This document shows positions 11,336-20,924 of a DNA stretch of 64,000 bases, one piece after another; within the stretch, counting starts at the first letter, position 1, and every line of letters begins with the position of its first letter. Source of the stretch: Cudoniella acicularis. Its lineage: Eukaryota > Ascomycota > Leotiomycetes > Helotiales > Helotiaceae. The notes under the pieces were generated by a model. That model ran no database searches, was not told where the DNA came from, and worked only from the letters and a program-made list of their open reading frames with translations. The stretch lies in contig JAAMPI010000029.1 of assembly GCA_013054445.1 (NCBI GenBank), forward strand, positions 1 through 64,000. The letters run 5' to 3'. Position numbers and translations under genes: made by a program.

Positions 11336-13405
11336 ATGGACGTCACGGATGCTCAGCTCACAGCTGTCGTCCAAGAAGCTTTCACATGTTACCTAGGATT
11401 GCTATCACACACCCAAACACTGCATGAAGTTAGGGGTAAGGGTAAGGCTGTCGAGACAACCGTTGACCTCTCCACGCAGCAGTCTTTCCAAGCACGCATA
11501 ACTGCTGCTGAGGCATGCCTTCAACATACCGAGAGAATTGCAAGAAGTATTCAGCAATGGGCTTCTGAACCTCCAGAAGAGGTCGAAGGAGGCGTCACAC
11601 TGGAGGGCGCTGACCCTGCTTCAATGTTTAATTTTTTCGACTCATTCTTGCAGGATGAGGATGAGCAGCCTTACCTTGACATTTTCACGGGAAAATGGAT
11701 CTGGCCCACAACTCTTTATTCGGCTGGTCCCTCTGGTACTCAGGGGTTGCCTGACGAATTAGATAACGACGCGGGTCGTTCTCAAGTGCGTGAAATAACA
11801 TGATCTGGGCTCTCCTTACTGACTTCAAATTGTAGGAGTACAGCTCTAGTGCACCTCGAAACAAACAGAGAAGTGCTACTAATCTGTGGAATTCTAAGTC
11901 TCCAAGCTATAAAAACCCCTCCCCAGATGTACGATCATCGAATCCCCTCTCGAATTCTTCTACTCCGCCCAGCAATCGTTCATCACAATACGAGTCGCTC
12001 AGCTCTGCCTCATCAGTTGGTTCCGATGAAGAGTTTATGGGCGAGACCGATATAGCTGCTGCGAACTTGAAAGCAAAATTAGAAATCGAGGCTGCCTTGC
12101 ACAGGCAAGACGTTGAAAGAAGACGAGCGGAAAGGGAGTATACGGGCGGCACCGATATGGCTACTGCCAACCTAAAAGCACAATTAGACATCGAGGCTGC
12201 CTTAAACTTGCATGAAATGGAAAGAAAACGCGCAGAAGAGGAGGAGTACAATCTAGCGCTTGCTCAGCGCCTGGCAGATGAATGGGCTCGGGAAGAAGAG
12301 AATAGAATATACGAGCAGGAGCGATTTGCAAGAGAGTTAGAAATGGACGAGGCCAAATCGATAGCAGAAGCTCGCCGTTTAGCAGAAGTATGGGCAAGAG
12401 AAGATGTTGCGATATTAGAAGGTCATGGAGATTATACAAGAAAGTTGAGGGAAAAGGCGAAGGCGATGGATGACGATTTGATGTTTTGGGGGACAAACCA
12501 ACAAAGTCCTATGTACTCGCAACAAAACGATTACGAGACACAAGATTGGAGATTTGGAAAAGATGGGTCGATGTCAAGGGACGAAGACGAGAGAGCAGAA
12601 GCGGAACAAAATGCTCGGATCGAGATGGAGAGTGGGTGGGAGGCACTAAGTCGAGCCGCTGGAGAAGCCAAAAAGAAAGAGAAAGCAAATCAGAACAGGG
12701 GTTTTCGGAATCTGAGGCCACGTCAAGATAGCATAAAGGCTCCTCTGAAAAAGGTGGTTTTCAAACCAGCCAAACCGATTGTCTGTATTTCGTGCATGGA
12801 GCCAGGAGAGAAGGACCAAATCATAACACTTCCGTGCAAGCACAATTACTGTGGAGAGTGTCTAGCAGGTATGATTATCTTCCTATTTTTCATTCTTTAC
12901 TACCGACTGGAAACTGACATGATAAAAAGGAGCCTTCAAGGCAGCACTCAAATCTAAAACCCCCTTCAAATGCTGCAACCTAAACGTCCCCCTCACAGTC
13001 ACAAACGGGACACGCTTCCTCTCCGCCTCCTTCACCAAAAACTACACCACCTTCCTCCTCGAACTCAACACCAAAAACCCGGTATACTGCGCCACCTGTC
13101 ACGTCTTTATCCCACCCCTTTCTATCCATGGTCCCATCGCTACCTGTCCTTCCCCAACGTGCAAAACCAGAACGTGCAAAGCGTGTAAGAAGAAAGAGCA
13201 TAAAGGAGTTTGTAAGGAGGATAAAGAGGGGAATGTGGTTAGGAAATTAGGGGAGAAGAAAGGGTGGAAGATGTGTCCGAAGTGTGGGAGTATGGTGGAG
13301 AGGGTGGAGGGGTGCTTGCATATTACGTGTCGATGTAAGGCGGAGTGGTGTTATAGTTGTGCGAGGGAGTGGAAGGTTTGTAATTCTACTTGTGGGAGGA
13401 GGTAG
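11336..13405 (+). CDS. RBR-type (RING-IBR-RING) E3 ubiquitin ligase
   Basis: Exons 11336-11785, 11836-12868 and 12930-13405 encode 652 aa. The N-terminal part is acidic and Ser-rich. The middle is a charged coiled-coil region holding a 35-residue tandem duplication. The C-terminal third is an RBR module: RING1 begins CISCMEPGEKDQIITLPC and continues HNYCGECL (from residue about 466, split by intron 2), then an IBR-like set of Cys pairs, then RING2 with CPKCGSMVERVEGCLHITC (residue about 609). The Cys in GCLH matches the catalytic thioester Cys of RBR ligases. Such enzymes take ubiquitin from an E2 onto that Cys and pass it to a substrate. Fungal genomes carry many such genes of unknown target; this one has no other recognisable domain. 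Confidence 0.88.
12040..12249 (+). repeat. 35-residue internal tandem duplication in the RBR ligase
   Basis: Two adjacent in-frame units begin ETDIAAANLKAKLEIEAAL and GTDMATANLKAQLDIEAAL, 105 nt apart. Both continue as Glu/Arg-rich helix. The unit is predicted helical, and the duplication lengthens a coiled coil in front of RING1. Confidence 0.9.
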
Positions 13406-14501
13406 GGAACGCGGAGTAAAGAAGAAAGATTGATACTTGCGAGGGTTTCTGGGTCTTGGATAGGTCTGGGCATCTGGGAGAAGCCGCGGGTATCACTGCC
13501 ATGGCAGTGGTCTATCTACCCACAAGCGCCCACCCGAAAATTCAATAGAAGCTTTCCAAGAAGTTCTCAAAAAGAAATCCTTTTGAAAATACTATCAAGA
13601 ACATCTATAAATATCAACAGCGATCTCAATCTCACAACCAAAGGGAACCAACTCACCCACCAAACAAACAACGAGGACTAAATAATATTTAAAGCTGCCC
13701 CACTGAGACCACAACCGTCACAAAATATTTGCGCAATAAAAACCTTTTCAATTTAGATGGATTCTTAGTGGAGGAGATGTCACGGGATAAGAAGAGACAA
13801 GGATGAGGACAAGTGGAGAAAGGGGAAGAATGATTGGCGCACGAGTTCTAGGGATTGTTGCGATGTGTAACAAATGATATGCGAATGCCTTTTTGGGGGT
13901 GGACGCGAGGGTCACAGGATGAGATGTGCTGGAATGTGTCTTACATGTCAACAAGAAAAGGACCCGAGGGGTAGATAACTCTGTGGGTTACATTCTCGTC
14001 TGATGTTAATAATTTTCAACCCTATTTTTAACTTCCGTTGACTTATAATTAGCCACAAATTCTGGGCGTTTTTTTAAGAATGTAATAAGTAACAGGCGAG
14101 GTCACTCACTACACTACCTCTTTCTAAGATGGAGTTGCTTTCTCGTCTGCTTATGCTTCTATTATATTTCGGCTCTCAAATAATGCTATAAGACTGTAGT
14201 GAAATGCGGTGTACAAAAAATAGACTTTGTTTACATCTATCTACTGAAGGGTCTTTCCGGGTAAAAAGTGTAGTAGGATGCGATATGCAACATGACATAG
14301 GTTCAAACGACATAGATTAAGAAAGAGAGAGTAGGGGGAAGACGTCCAGGACCGTAGTAATGCGCGACGTTCGATGCTTAACAAAATTATAGTTTCATAG
14401 AAACAAAGTAGTAAAGTTTCGCGTGAGAAAAATCCGATCAGTATATCTTCCTCCCCTCGAAGCGAGCCACCCTCTTCCCTCCAAAAAATCCAAAAAATAA
14501 T
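13406..14501. other. intergenic
   Basis: About 1.1 kb with no coding signal. Short frames at 13430-13681 and 13748-13954 have no motif. A T-run lies just 3' of the tRNA-like element on the minus strand. Confidence 0.5.
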
Positions 14502-14678
14502 GGATTAACAAGGACTCGAACCTTGGACCTCACACTCAAGTCTCGCCAGAAAGCTACTACAGAGGGTGGAACCCCTCAATAATCACCGATATCCCACAGT
14601 TTCAGTCGCTAATCTAGCGCAAAGAAATCCCTTAATATCAACCGGAGTGCACGCTCTACCATTGAACTTTATCAACCC
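14502..14678 (-). tRNA. tRNA-like gene or pseudogene with a long insert
   Basis: Read on the minus strand, GGGTTGA at the 5' end can pair fully (with G-U) to TTAATCC at the 3' end. A D-arm (GTTCAATGGTAGAGC, an A-box-like stretch) follows. The T-arm CAAGG-TTCGAGT-CCTTG is perfect and is a good B box. The variable loop AGGTC has normal length, and a run of six T after the 3' end is a good Pol III terminator. About 100 nt sits between the two anticodon-stem halves (TGCAC and GTGTG), as an intron would. Against a working gene, there are two extra A between acceptor and D stem and no T at position 33, so I cannot name an anticodon. It may be a decayed or atypical tRNA. Confidence 0.4.
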
Positions 14679-16000
14679 TGTTTGCTTTGTTTGTTGAGGG
14701 AGTTTCTTCTTATTTTGATTTATATTAGGAAGATTGGTTTTTGGTGGGGGGCGAGGTAGGGGCGAGGTAGTGCCGAGAGAGGTGAATATGTATAGGTGCA
14801 GTGGCGATACTTTAAAGGGATTAACTTCGTTTCGTTGTGAAGTTTTATTAAAATAATGGGAGCGCAGTTCACCGGAAGATGTTTTTTATATTAATTCATT
14901 AGATTTCCACTTGATTTTGTAGTTATTTAATTATTTTTAAGTGCTGCACGTGAGTCGCGACCCGGCCCCTTCGGCTCGATGAGATGACGCCGACCCGGCC
15001 CGAGATATTAAAATACGGCTACGCGCAAGGAAATCAAGGGATCTTATCAATTACTCCGCTATCTTATCAATTTCCTATCTCGCCTAAACCCCCCACTGCC
15101 CTAACTACAGCTTCCAAAAAAAAAAATTCTCCACCTTCCACCCTAAAATACGAAAAAAACAACAAAACCATAAGGAGACAGTCCGGACATGGACTATCTC
15201 AACCGTGGTACAAGGGCTACTATAACCTTGTTTATATGAAACGACTCTACTAGTTTCTAGCTACCAGATTCGTACAGTGGCCAATACCGACTTTTCAACT
15301 CAAGCACATCGCTTTTGGGCCTACTAGCTTACTCTAAAATGCTTGAGTTTGTTGGTGGGATTTTTTGCTTATTTGGTTATTTATATGAGGAGTGGGAACG
15401 TGCGGGTATGGATAATGGATGGGAGGTTCTGATTGGTGGTAGGGTTTGCTAGCGGGGATATGTCGGCTTTATAGATAGAGTCTGGGTGTGCTAGTTGGTA
15501 TTTTTATATGCGCTCGTGTTGACGAGGCAGACTTGGTGATATAACAGCATTGTGGACGTTAGAATAACGTGCCTAGCCTGCTAATATGTCGAAAATCCAC
15601 AAGAATTAAGTCATGATTGTCTCTCTTGATTGCATTAATCATTGTATGTATTTGTATTGTGGTCGAGGTGCCATGCCCCTTCTGCACTCAGGGGCTCGCT
15701 TAGAGAAGTTGCATGTACATACGGATTGGATATGATTTGACGGTTTCCTCAAATTATGCTCGCAAATAGTAATAATGGTTTGGATTTAAACTTTCCTTCA
15801 GGGGGAGAAATATAATATTCAAAGCCCATCGGCAATCTATTACCCATAGTCACAGACGATATTCTTAGTGCTTTAAAGATTCCAATGGCATTGTAATTAA
15901 TCTCTAAAATTGATATAAACTCCGAAAACATCGTACAAAATACACAGCACTATCTCCAATCGCCCCCACAGGCAAAGCCACCGCACCACTAAATTTCATA
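14679..16000. other. intergenic, no gene seen
   Basis: AT-rich in parts. A short GC-rich patch near 14950-15003 contains the 11-mer CGACCCGGCCC twice. Open frames are short and have no motifs. A small inverted pair (CAACTCAAGCA near 15298, TGCTTGAGTTTG near 15340) may form a weak hairpin. Confidence 0.45.
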
Positions 16001-16001
16001 C

Positions 16002-16435
16002 GTCTTCTCAAGCTCTCGACCTTTTAGAATTATCCGCTTCAGTTGTCGAAAATGCTCCAAACAGTTGTCGCACATCTCGTCCTTTGCAACGTCTACCACC
16101 TTCGGGTAATTGACCCATGAGCAAGCTTCTGCTTTCCATGGGGTAGGCCCAACAAATGCATCTCACTTCTTCCGTTCGGGTTCTTTATTCTTCTTGTCGA
16201 TGTGTATGCAGTTGTAGTGGTAATGCACGCGGAAGCACACCCTGAGTTCTCGATGGGTGGCAATAGTAATAAGTTTGGCAAGTGCTCGAGGATTCGTGGG
16301 ATGTTGTTATCGAATATCCTGAGAATGTTGATGTCGAAAACCTCTTCGAAGAAAATTTAAGAAATAGTTGGAAGGGACAGGAAAGTGACGGGGTATTTAT
16401 ACTTTTGGTAGTAGCCGCCAAGGGAATCACAGTTC
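16002..16435 (-). pseudogene. small Cys/His-motif locus, copy A (decayed or incompletely resolved)
   Basis: On the minus strand a TATAAATA box lies about 30 nt after TGTGATTCCCT. It is followed by a frame without an ATG that encodes ATHREL, then YHYNCIHIDKKNKEPERKK and a TGA. In the same frame beyond the stop it continues with EACSW, PKVVDV and MCDNCLEHFRQLKR before ending. The same motif order occurs in the next locus to the right. The lack of an in-frame ATG and the internal stop suggest decay or a missed small intron. The family is unknown to me; the Tyr-x-Cys-x-His and Cys-x2-Cys spacing could bind zinc. Confidence 0.35.
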
Positions 16436-16621
16436 AACCATGACGGCCTATTGGTCATAATAAGAGTGTATCTATACTTCTAAGAGCAGCATTTCAGGAA
16501 ATCGCAGCCGGGGAATAACATCCCCACTCGCAAAGGCGAATAGAGTGAAATCTAACCATAATCACAAATCCAAGCCAAGCCCACCATCATCCCCTCACAC
16601 ATTTACACCACCCCTATCTCC

Positions 16622-17110
16622 TATCACCCTTCTCCCCCCTCTCCCCCCCTCGCCTCCACTACCACCTCCTCCCCTTCATCACTTTCGTGAATAAAATCTA
16701 TAGCAGAGAGACACTCATCACACAAACGACCCATCTCAACTACTCTTGGTACAATTTCAGCCGTATTCTTATTAACTAGGCAAATCTCAGGTTCCAAGGC
16801 TAAGGCCCCTAATACAAAAAACACTGTATCCATTTCAATCCCTGTTTTTTCTTGGCGCCGTGAATGCAGGTGTATTTTTGGAGTTCGCGGGAACACGTTT
16901 TTTGGCTGGTTGAATCCTTGTTTGGTCGCTGATGGGTTGTGAGGTGGGTTGCGAGGTAGTAATAACTTCTGGAAGGGTGTGCAAGGCTTGTGGTCTCAGA
17001 GGATTTCCAAAGGAAACGGTCGCGAGGTTGTTCACTGATAAATAATTATTCGAGAGGAAAAGAAGAGCGGATGGATATTTATATTTCCGGGAACGGCTGT
17101 TGAGGGAATC
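16622..17110 (-). pseudogene. small Cys/His-motif locus, copy B (paralogue of copy A)
   Basis: The same promoter-like block (TGTGATTCCCT, then TATAAATA) precedes frames encoding CSRELQKYTCIHGAKKKQ, then, in another frame, EICLVNKNTAEIV and MGRLCDECLSAIDFIHES. The order REL, YxCIH, KKK, then a CDxC pair matches copy A. Two conventional frames start with Met (17035 and 16896), but neither covers all conserved parts, so a frameshift or an unrecognised intron is needed. The end of the second frame is a low-complexity Gly/Glu tail. Confidence 0.35.
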
Positions 17111-17596
17111 ACACGGCGGGGGTGAATGATGGGAGTGTGCTTTTGAATATAAACCATAGAATCATAATGTTTACTTATTATGCAATGTGGCCACAAATTT
17201 TCGTATCAAGATTCAAGCATCACTAATAGGTAAAGAAGAAGGGGATAGGAGTTTCGAAAAAATATTTGAAATTGCGAGGGTTGGCGAGTTTTAAGGGAGC
17301 AGAACACCATATATACATACAATTATTCACATTGAGAGCGTAGACATACTTGAAGAATCAAATCCATTGCCATCTATGCTAGCAATAGAAAATTCCCAAA
17401 CTCTATCTACCACCTGTGTATCTTCGCTGAAAAAACAATATGCATGAATCCCAACAACTTCGCCGTCCATGCCATCCATGCGGGTAATCCGAATCCATAC
17501 CAAGAAAACACCACGAACGTACTCAATACGAGCGTCGTTTATTTACAAATTCCGGCCCCCAAATGTTTTTCGTAATCTGCATTCAAAATCAAGATA
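17111..17596. other. intergenic
   Basis: No coding signal. This is the 3' flank of alpha-actinin and upstream sequence of copy B. Confidence 0.45.
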
Positions 17597-20171
17597 TCAA
17601 TGATAGCCATTCACCTTCGCGGGTGAGCCCGAACGAGTCGGACTTCGGCCGTTTGGAAGTTCGGTCAAGGCCGTCGGCTCCTCTTCTTGTTCTTCGTTAG
17701 GGTCGCTAATCAGCTTGTCCATGAAACTGATGTAGTCGTACTGGGGCATGCCGCGGTCTTCTTGTAGATCTGGTCCTTGATGGAGCGGCACTATCTTCGT
17801 AAGCTTTTCGATAACATCGTCCGGTACGAGACTATGTCTCAAATCCATCTCCGTAACATATGGCTTTCCATCAGCCACTTCCCGAAAACTTTGGAAGACT
17901 TGCTCTGCCGTGTTCTGATCCTCGGTAACATCGACCATAAATCGAATGAACTGTTCAAATGTAACATAGTCCTTCCCATTTGATGTCTCAAGGAAATATT
18001 CGTGCATCTCATCCTCGCTGAAAACAAGCCCCAGAGATGCCAGAGCAGCACTGAATTCTAGCTCTTGAAGACTGTTCGTCACATCCCGATCGAAATGTCG
18101 GAACACACTTTCGAATTCTTCCAATTGTATTGGTGTCAAATTTGTCATGTTTCGTGCGACGACTTGATTGTCTAAAAAGGCCAATTTCTTCGAGACTGAA
18201 TTTTTCACTAATCCGAGTTCGTAGGATAGTTCGTCGTAGGTATAGGTCGTAAAGTCATTTTCTTCAATATTTGCCTCTTCGCACTTCTGGTCTACCACCG
18301 CTATGGTTTCCAAGTATTGGTTCAGGGGAGTCAGGTTTTCGTTCAGCCGCCTCACATGCTTCAGCTGATCCTCAACATCGCCTTCTAGTCCCGATATTGC
18401 CAGTTGCATCGTATTGAGTGCCAAGGCAAAGTCATTGGCCTTATCGGCAAAGGATCTTCGGAGTGCGTTTTTGATACTGCATTTATTAGCACAATTTGAC
18501 TCGACAGAGCCACAAACACTTACTCCCTGATAGTCTCATTGATGAGCTGGCCCCTGGCCATTTCCGCTTTCATCAGAATAGTCCACTCCTGCTCTAATAC
18601 ACTCAACCTTAGCTCTGGGGGTGGCTCATACGCCCTTAGCCTGTATGTGCTCATTTTTGTCTTGATGTTCCCTAACAACGCAGCCAAATCACTCTTCTCG
18701 GCAACCCACTCCCTTTTCTTTCCCCTTTTGTATCCACTAAACTCTGTTGCTTGTCGTTTCGCGTCCACATAAGTACCTTCGAATACTGCTTCTTGCCACT
18801 CTATATCTTGTTCTTTGATGGCTTTTAGTAATGCCCGCATCCTCCTTTCGTAACCACTCTGCATCTCCCAAGCACCTTGCATATTGTTGACAAATTTCTC
18901 CACTCTTCGCCCGGCATTTTCCACTTTCTCCATCTGCGAGAAAGCATGGAACCAGTATGCTATGTAAGTCATCAAACTCCTCTCGTCGGGCTTCGCGACA
19001 TCGCATACATCTTCCACGTCCAGCAAATCTGGGATACCGATTTCCTTGTGAGCAATGTCAAATGCCAGTTGCATGTTTCCTCGGTGATCATTTTTATCCA
19101 AGGAGTCATAGTCGATTAAATCCGGTCGGTGGATATCCAAAAGAGCACAAAAAGCCAGTCCGTCATTCCAACAATCCGTGAAGTTCCGGACATCGACCTC
19201 ATCGTAGCAAGCTGTTTTCCGTTGGCACCAAAGCAGCAGACCCTCCTTTGCTGTCATGCCCTCTTCATTGATGTCCGAAATGGTGAATCGTAAAATCAAT
19301 GTCCATATCAGACCCAGAATAATCTTTCGGTTGCCATCCACTACATCTTCCGCACCAATATTCGTCATTTGTATTCCGCGAGATTTGATGAAGTCTAATG
19401 ATAAATTGGCGTTCTCGAACCGTTGGACTCGAAGTTTGGGCTTTGCGGCATATCGACCGAGGGACTCGTTGGACAGGCATTCCAACAGATGGATGAGGAC
19501 GACCTATAGAAGTCAGTTTGGCACTTTATTTACTTTTACGACCCTTTGCCACATACGCCATCACTGAGATCCTTCACCAAGTCCACCACAACCAGTTCAC
19601 GAGGTTCGATTTTTGTGTTCAACCTATATGCCATCAGCCACCATGTCTCCCCCTTTATTCGATGCCTTGCCTACCATTTCGTGAAGGTCTTTTGTTGCAC
19701 GGTAATCCACTTCTGCTGCTCCGCAAACGCCATCTTCGTCAATGCCTGCTCATGCGGTGGTTCGATTGCTTTTAAGCCGTGGTCCGCAGGTAGGCTCGTT
19801 GTCTGCCGATTTTGAAAACGACCTCTCCTCTTCCCTGCAGGTAAAATCTCACCGCTGGGATCGGTAGATGCGCTGGCACTGGCGCTGCGTTGTAGGCGAG
19901 TCGTAAACTGTTTGGATCGGTTGGCTTCTTTTTGTAATGATGCGCGGTCGCGACGGGATTTGATGCTCGTCGCTGGTGAAGACGGGAATGGTGTTGTGGT
20001 AGATGTACTGGGCGAAGAAGAAGTAATTATTGGTGATGAGTCGTTGTTTACTTCGGTGAAATCGGCAGAGGATACGCTGTCGCGGCAACCATGTAGCGAG
20101 CCTGAGTCTGAGGGTGGCGGCGTGATGACAGAAAACTGCCCGTAGGCGCTGGGGGAAGCGTCCGTCTCCAT
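17597..20171 (-). CDS. alpha-actinin (actin cross-linker)
   Basis: Exons 19675-20171, 19557-19623, 18524-19503 and 17597-18476 join in frame to 807 aa. The first 140 residues or so are a Ser/Thr/Pro-rich extension. Two calponin-homology domains follow: CH1 with QQKTFTKWLNTKIEPRELVV, VVLIHLLECLSNESL and NANLSLDFIKSRGIQMTNIG, and CH2 with GLLLWCQRKTACYDEVDVRN and DIHRPDLIDYDSL. One or two spectrin-like helical repeats come next, then EF-hand-like repeats near the C-terminus (HFDRDVTNSLQELEFSAAL and KDYVTFEQFIRFMVDVTEDQ). In fungi this protein bundles actin at the cytokinetic ring and hyphal tips. The first EF loop begins DRDVTNSLQ and lacks several acidic ligands, so calcium binding may be weak. 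Confidence 0.93.
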
Positions 20172-20924
20172 TTTTCATCCAAAGTGAAATTCGCCCAAAA
20201 CCCAACAACAAACCAAGGTGCAAAGCCGACAACGATATCTCAGCTGTCCGTCGTGCCTTTCGTCACAAAAGGCGTCCCAGAGGCCAGCGAGATATGCACA
20301 ACATATTATACAGAGATCACCTGCGTAGGAGGGATCTTGCATGGAGGCTAGCGACCCTCTGTGCATAATGAAACACTGTTTCTGCTGTCGCAGCCTCGAA
20401 TCCTCTCTTCAACCTGACGGGCTCAATGTGCTCCCCGGAACGAGTCGTCGCCAGTGTATCACGACATCCATGCTCACATCTCTCAATGCATTGTGCACAT
20501 CTCCCTCTTTTGGGCCCAACGTCGATCCTAATACGGGGCGCAGAGGTGGGCAAGTCGTGGGCGGAGTGGCTCAGTGGCAACATCTGGCGGCCACTGGTCC
20601 ATATAAGTGCATCTGACACAATGCTCCAACCCTCTCCTTTCTGTTTAAGAACCGTTCACGCAACACCAAAAGGAAGGCCGAGATCACGGGGTGGGCTGAG
20701 AAAGATTAAGGTGGCCCAGGAGCGTTGCATAAAATTCAGAAGTTTGGAAACGAATTAGCCTCTGTCATCCCAACGCGCGACATGTTGCACTTCTTAAAGT
20801 CCCGAGAGTCCTCCAATCATCACTATCACCCGCCCGGCAGCCGTTCGGATTCTAAGTATATACAAGACCCAGACCTCTCCCCGTGGCCTGATCTCCACTG
20901 CCGTTCATCGCAGACCTTCTTTTT
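20172..20924. other. intergenic, upstream of alpha-actinin
   Basis: Contains the alpha-actinin promoter. A tRNA-like A-box string (GGAGTGGCTCAGTGGC, near 20564) has no matching T-arm and is not called. Confidence 0.45.

Noticed and set aside
20560..20625. tRNA-like A-box string on the plus strand
   Set aside because: No T-arm or B box follows within a normal distance, and no cloverleaf can be drawn.
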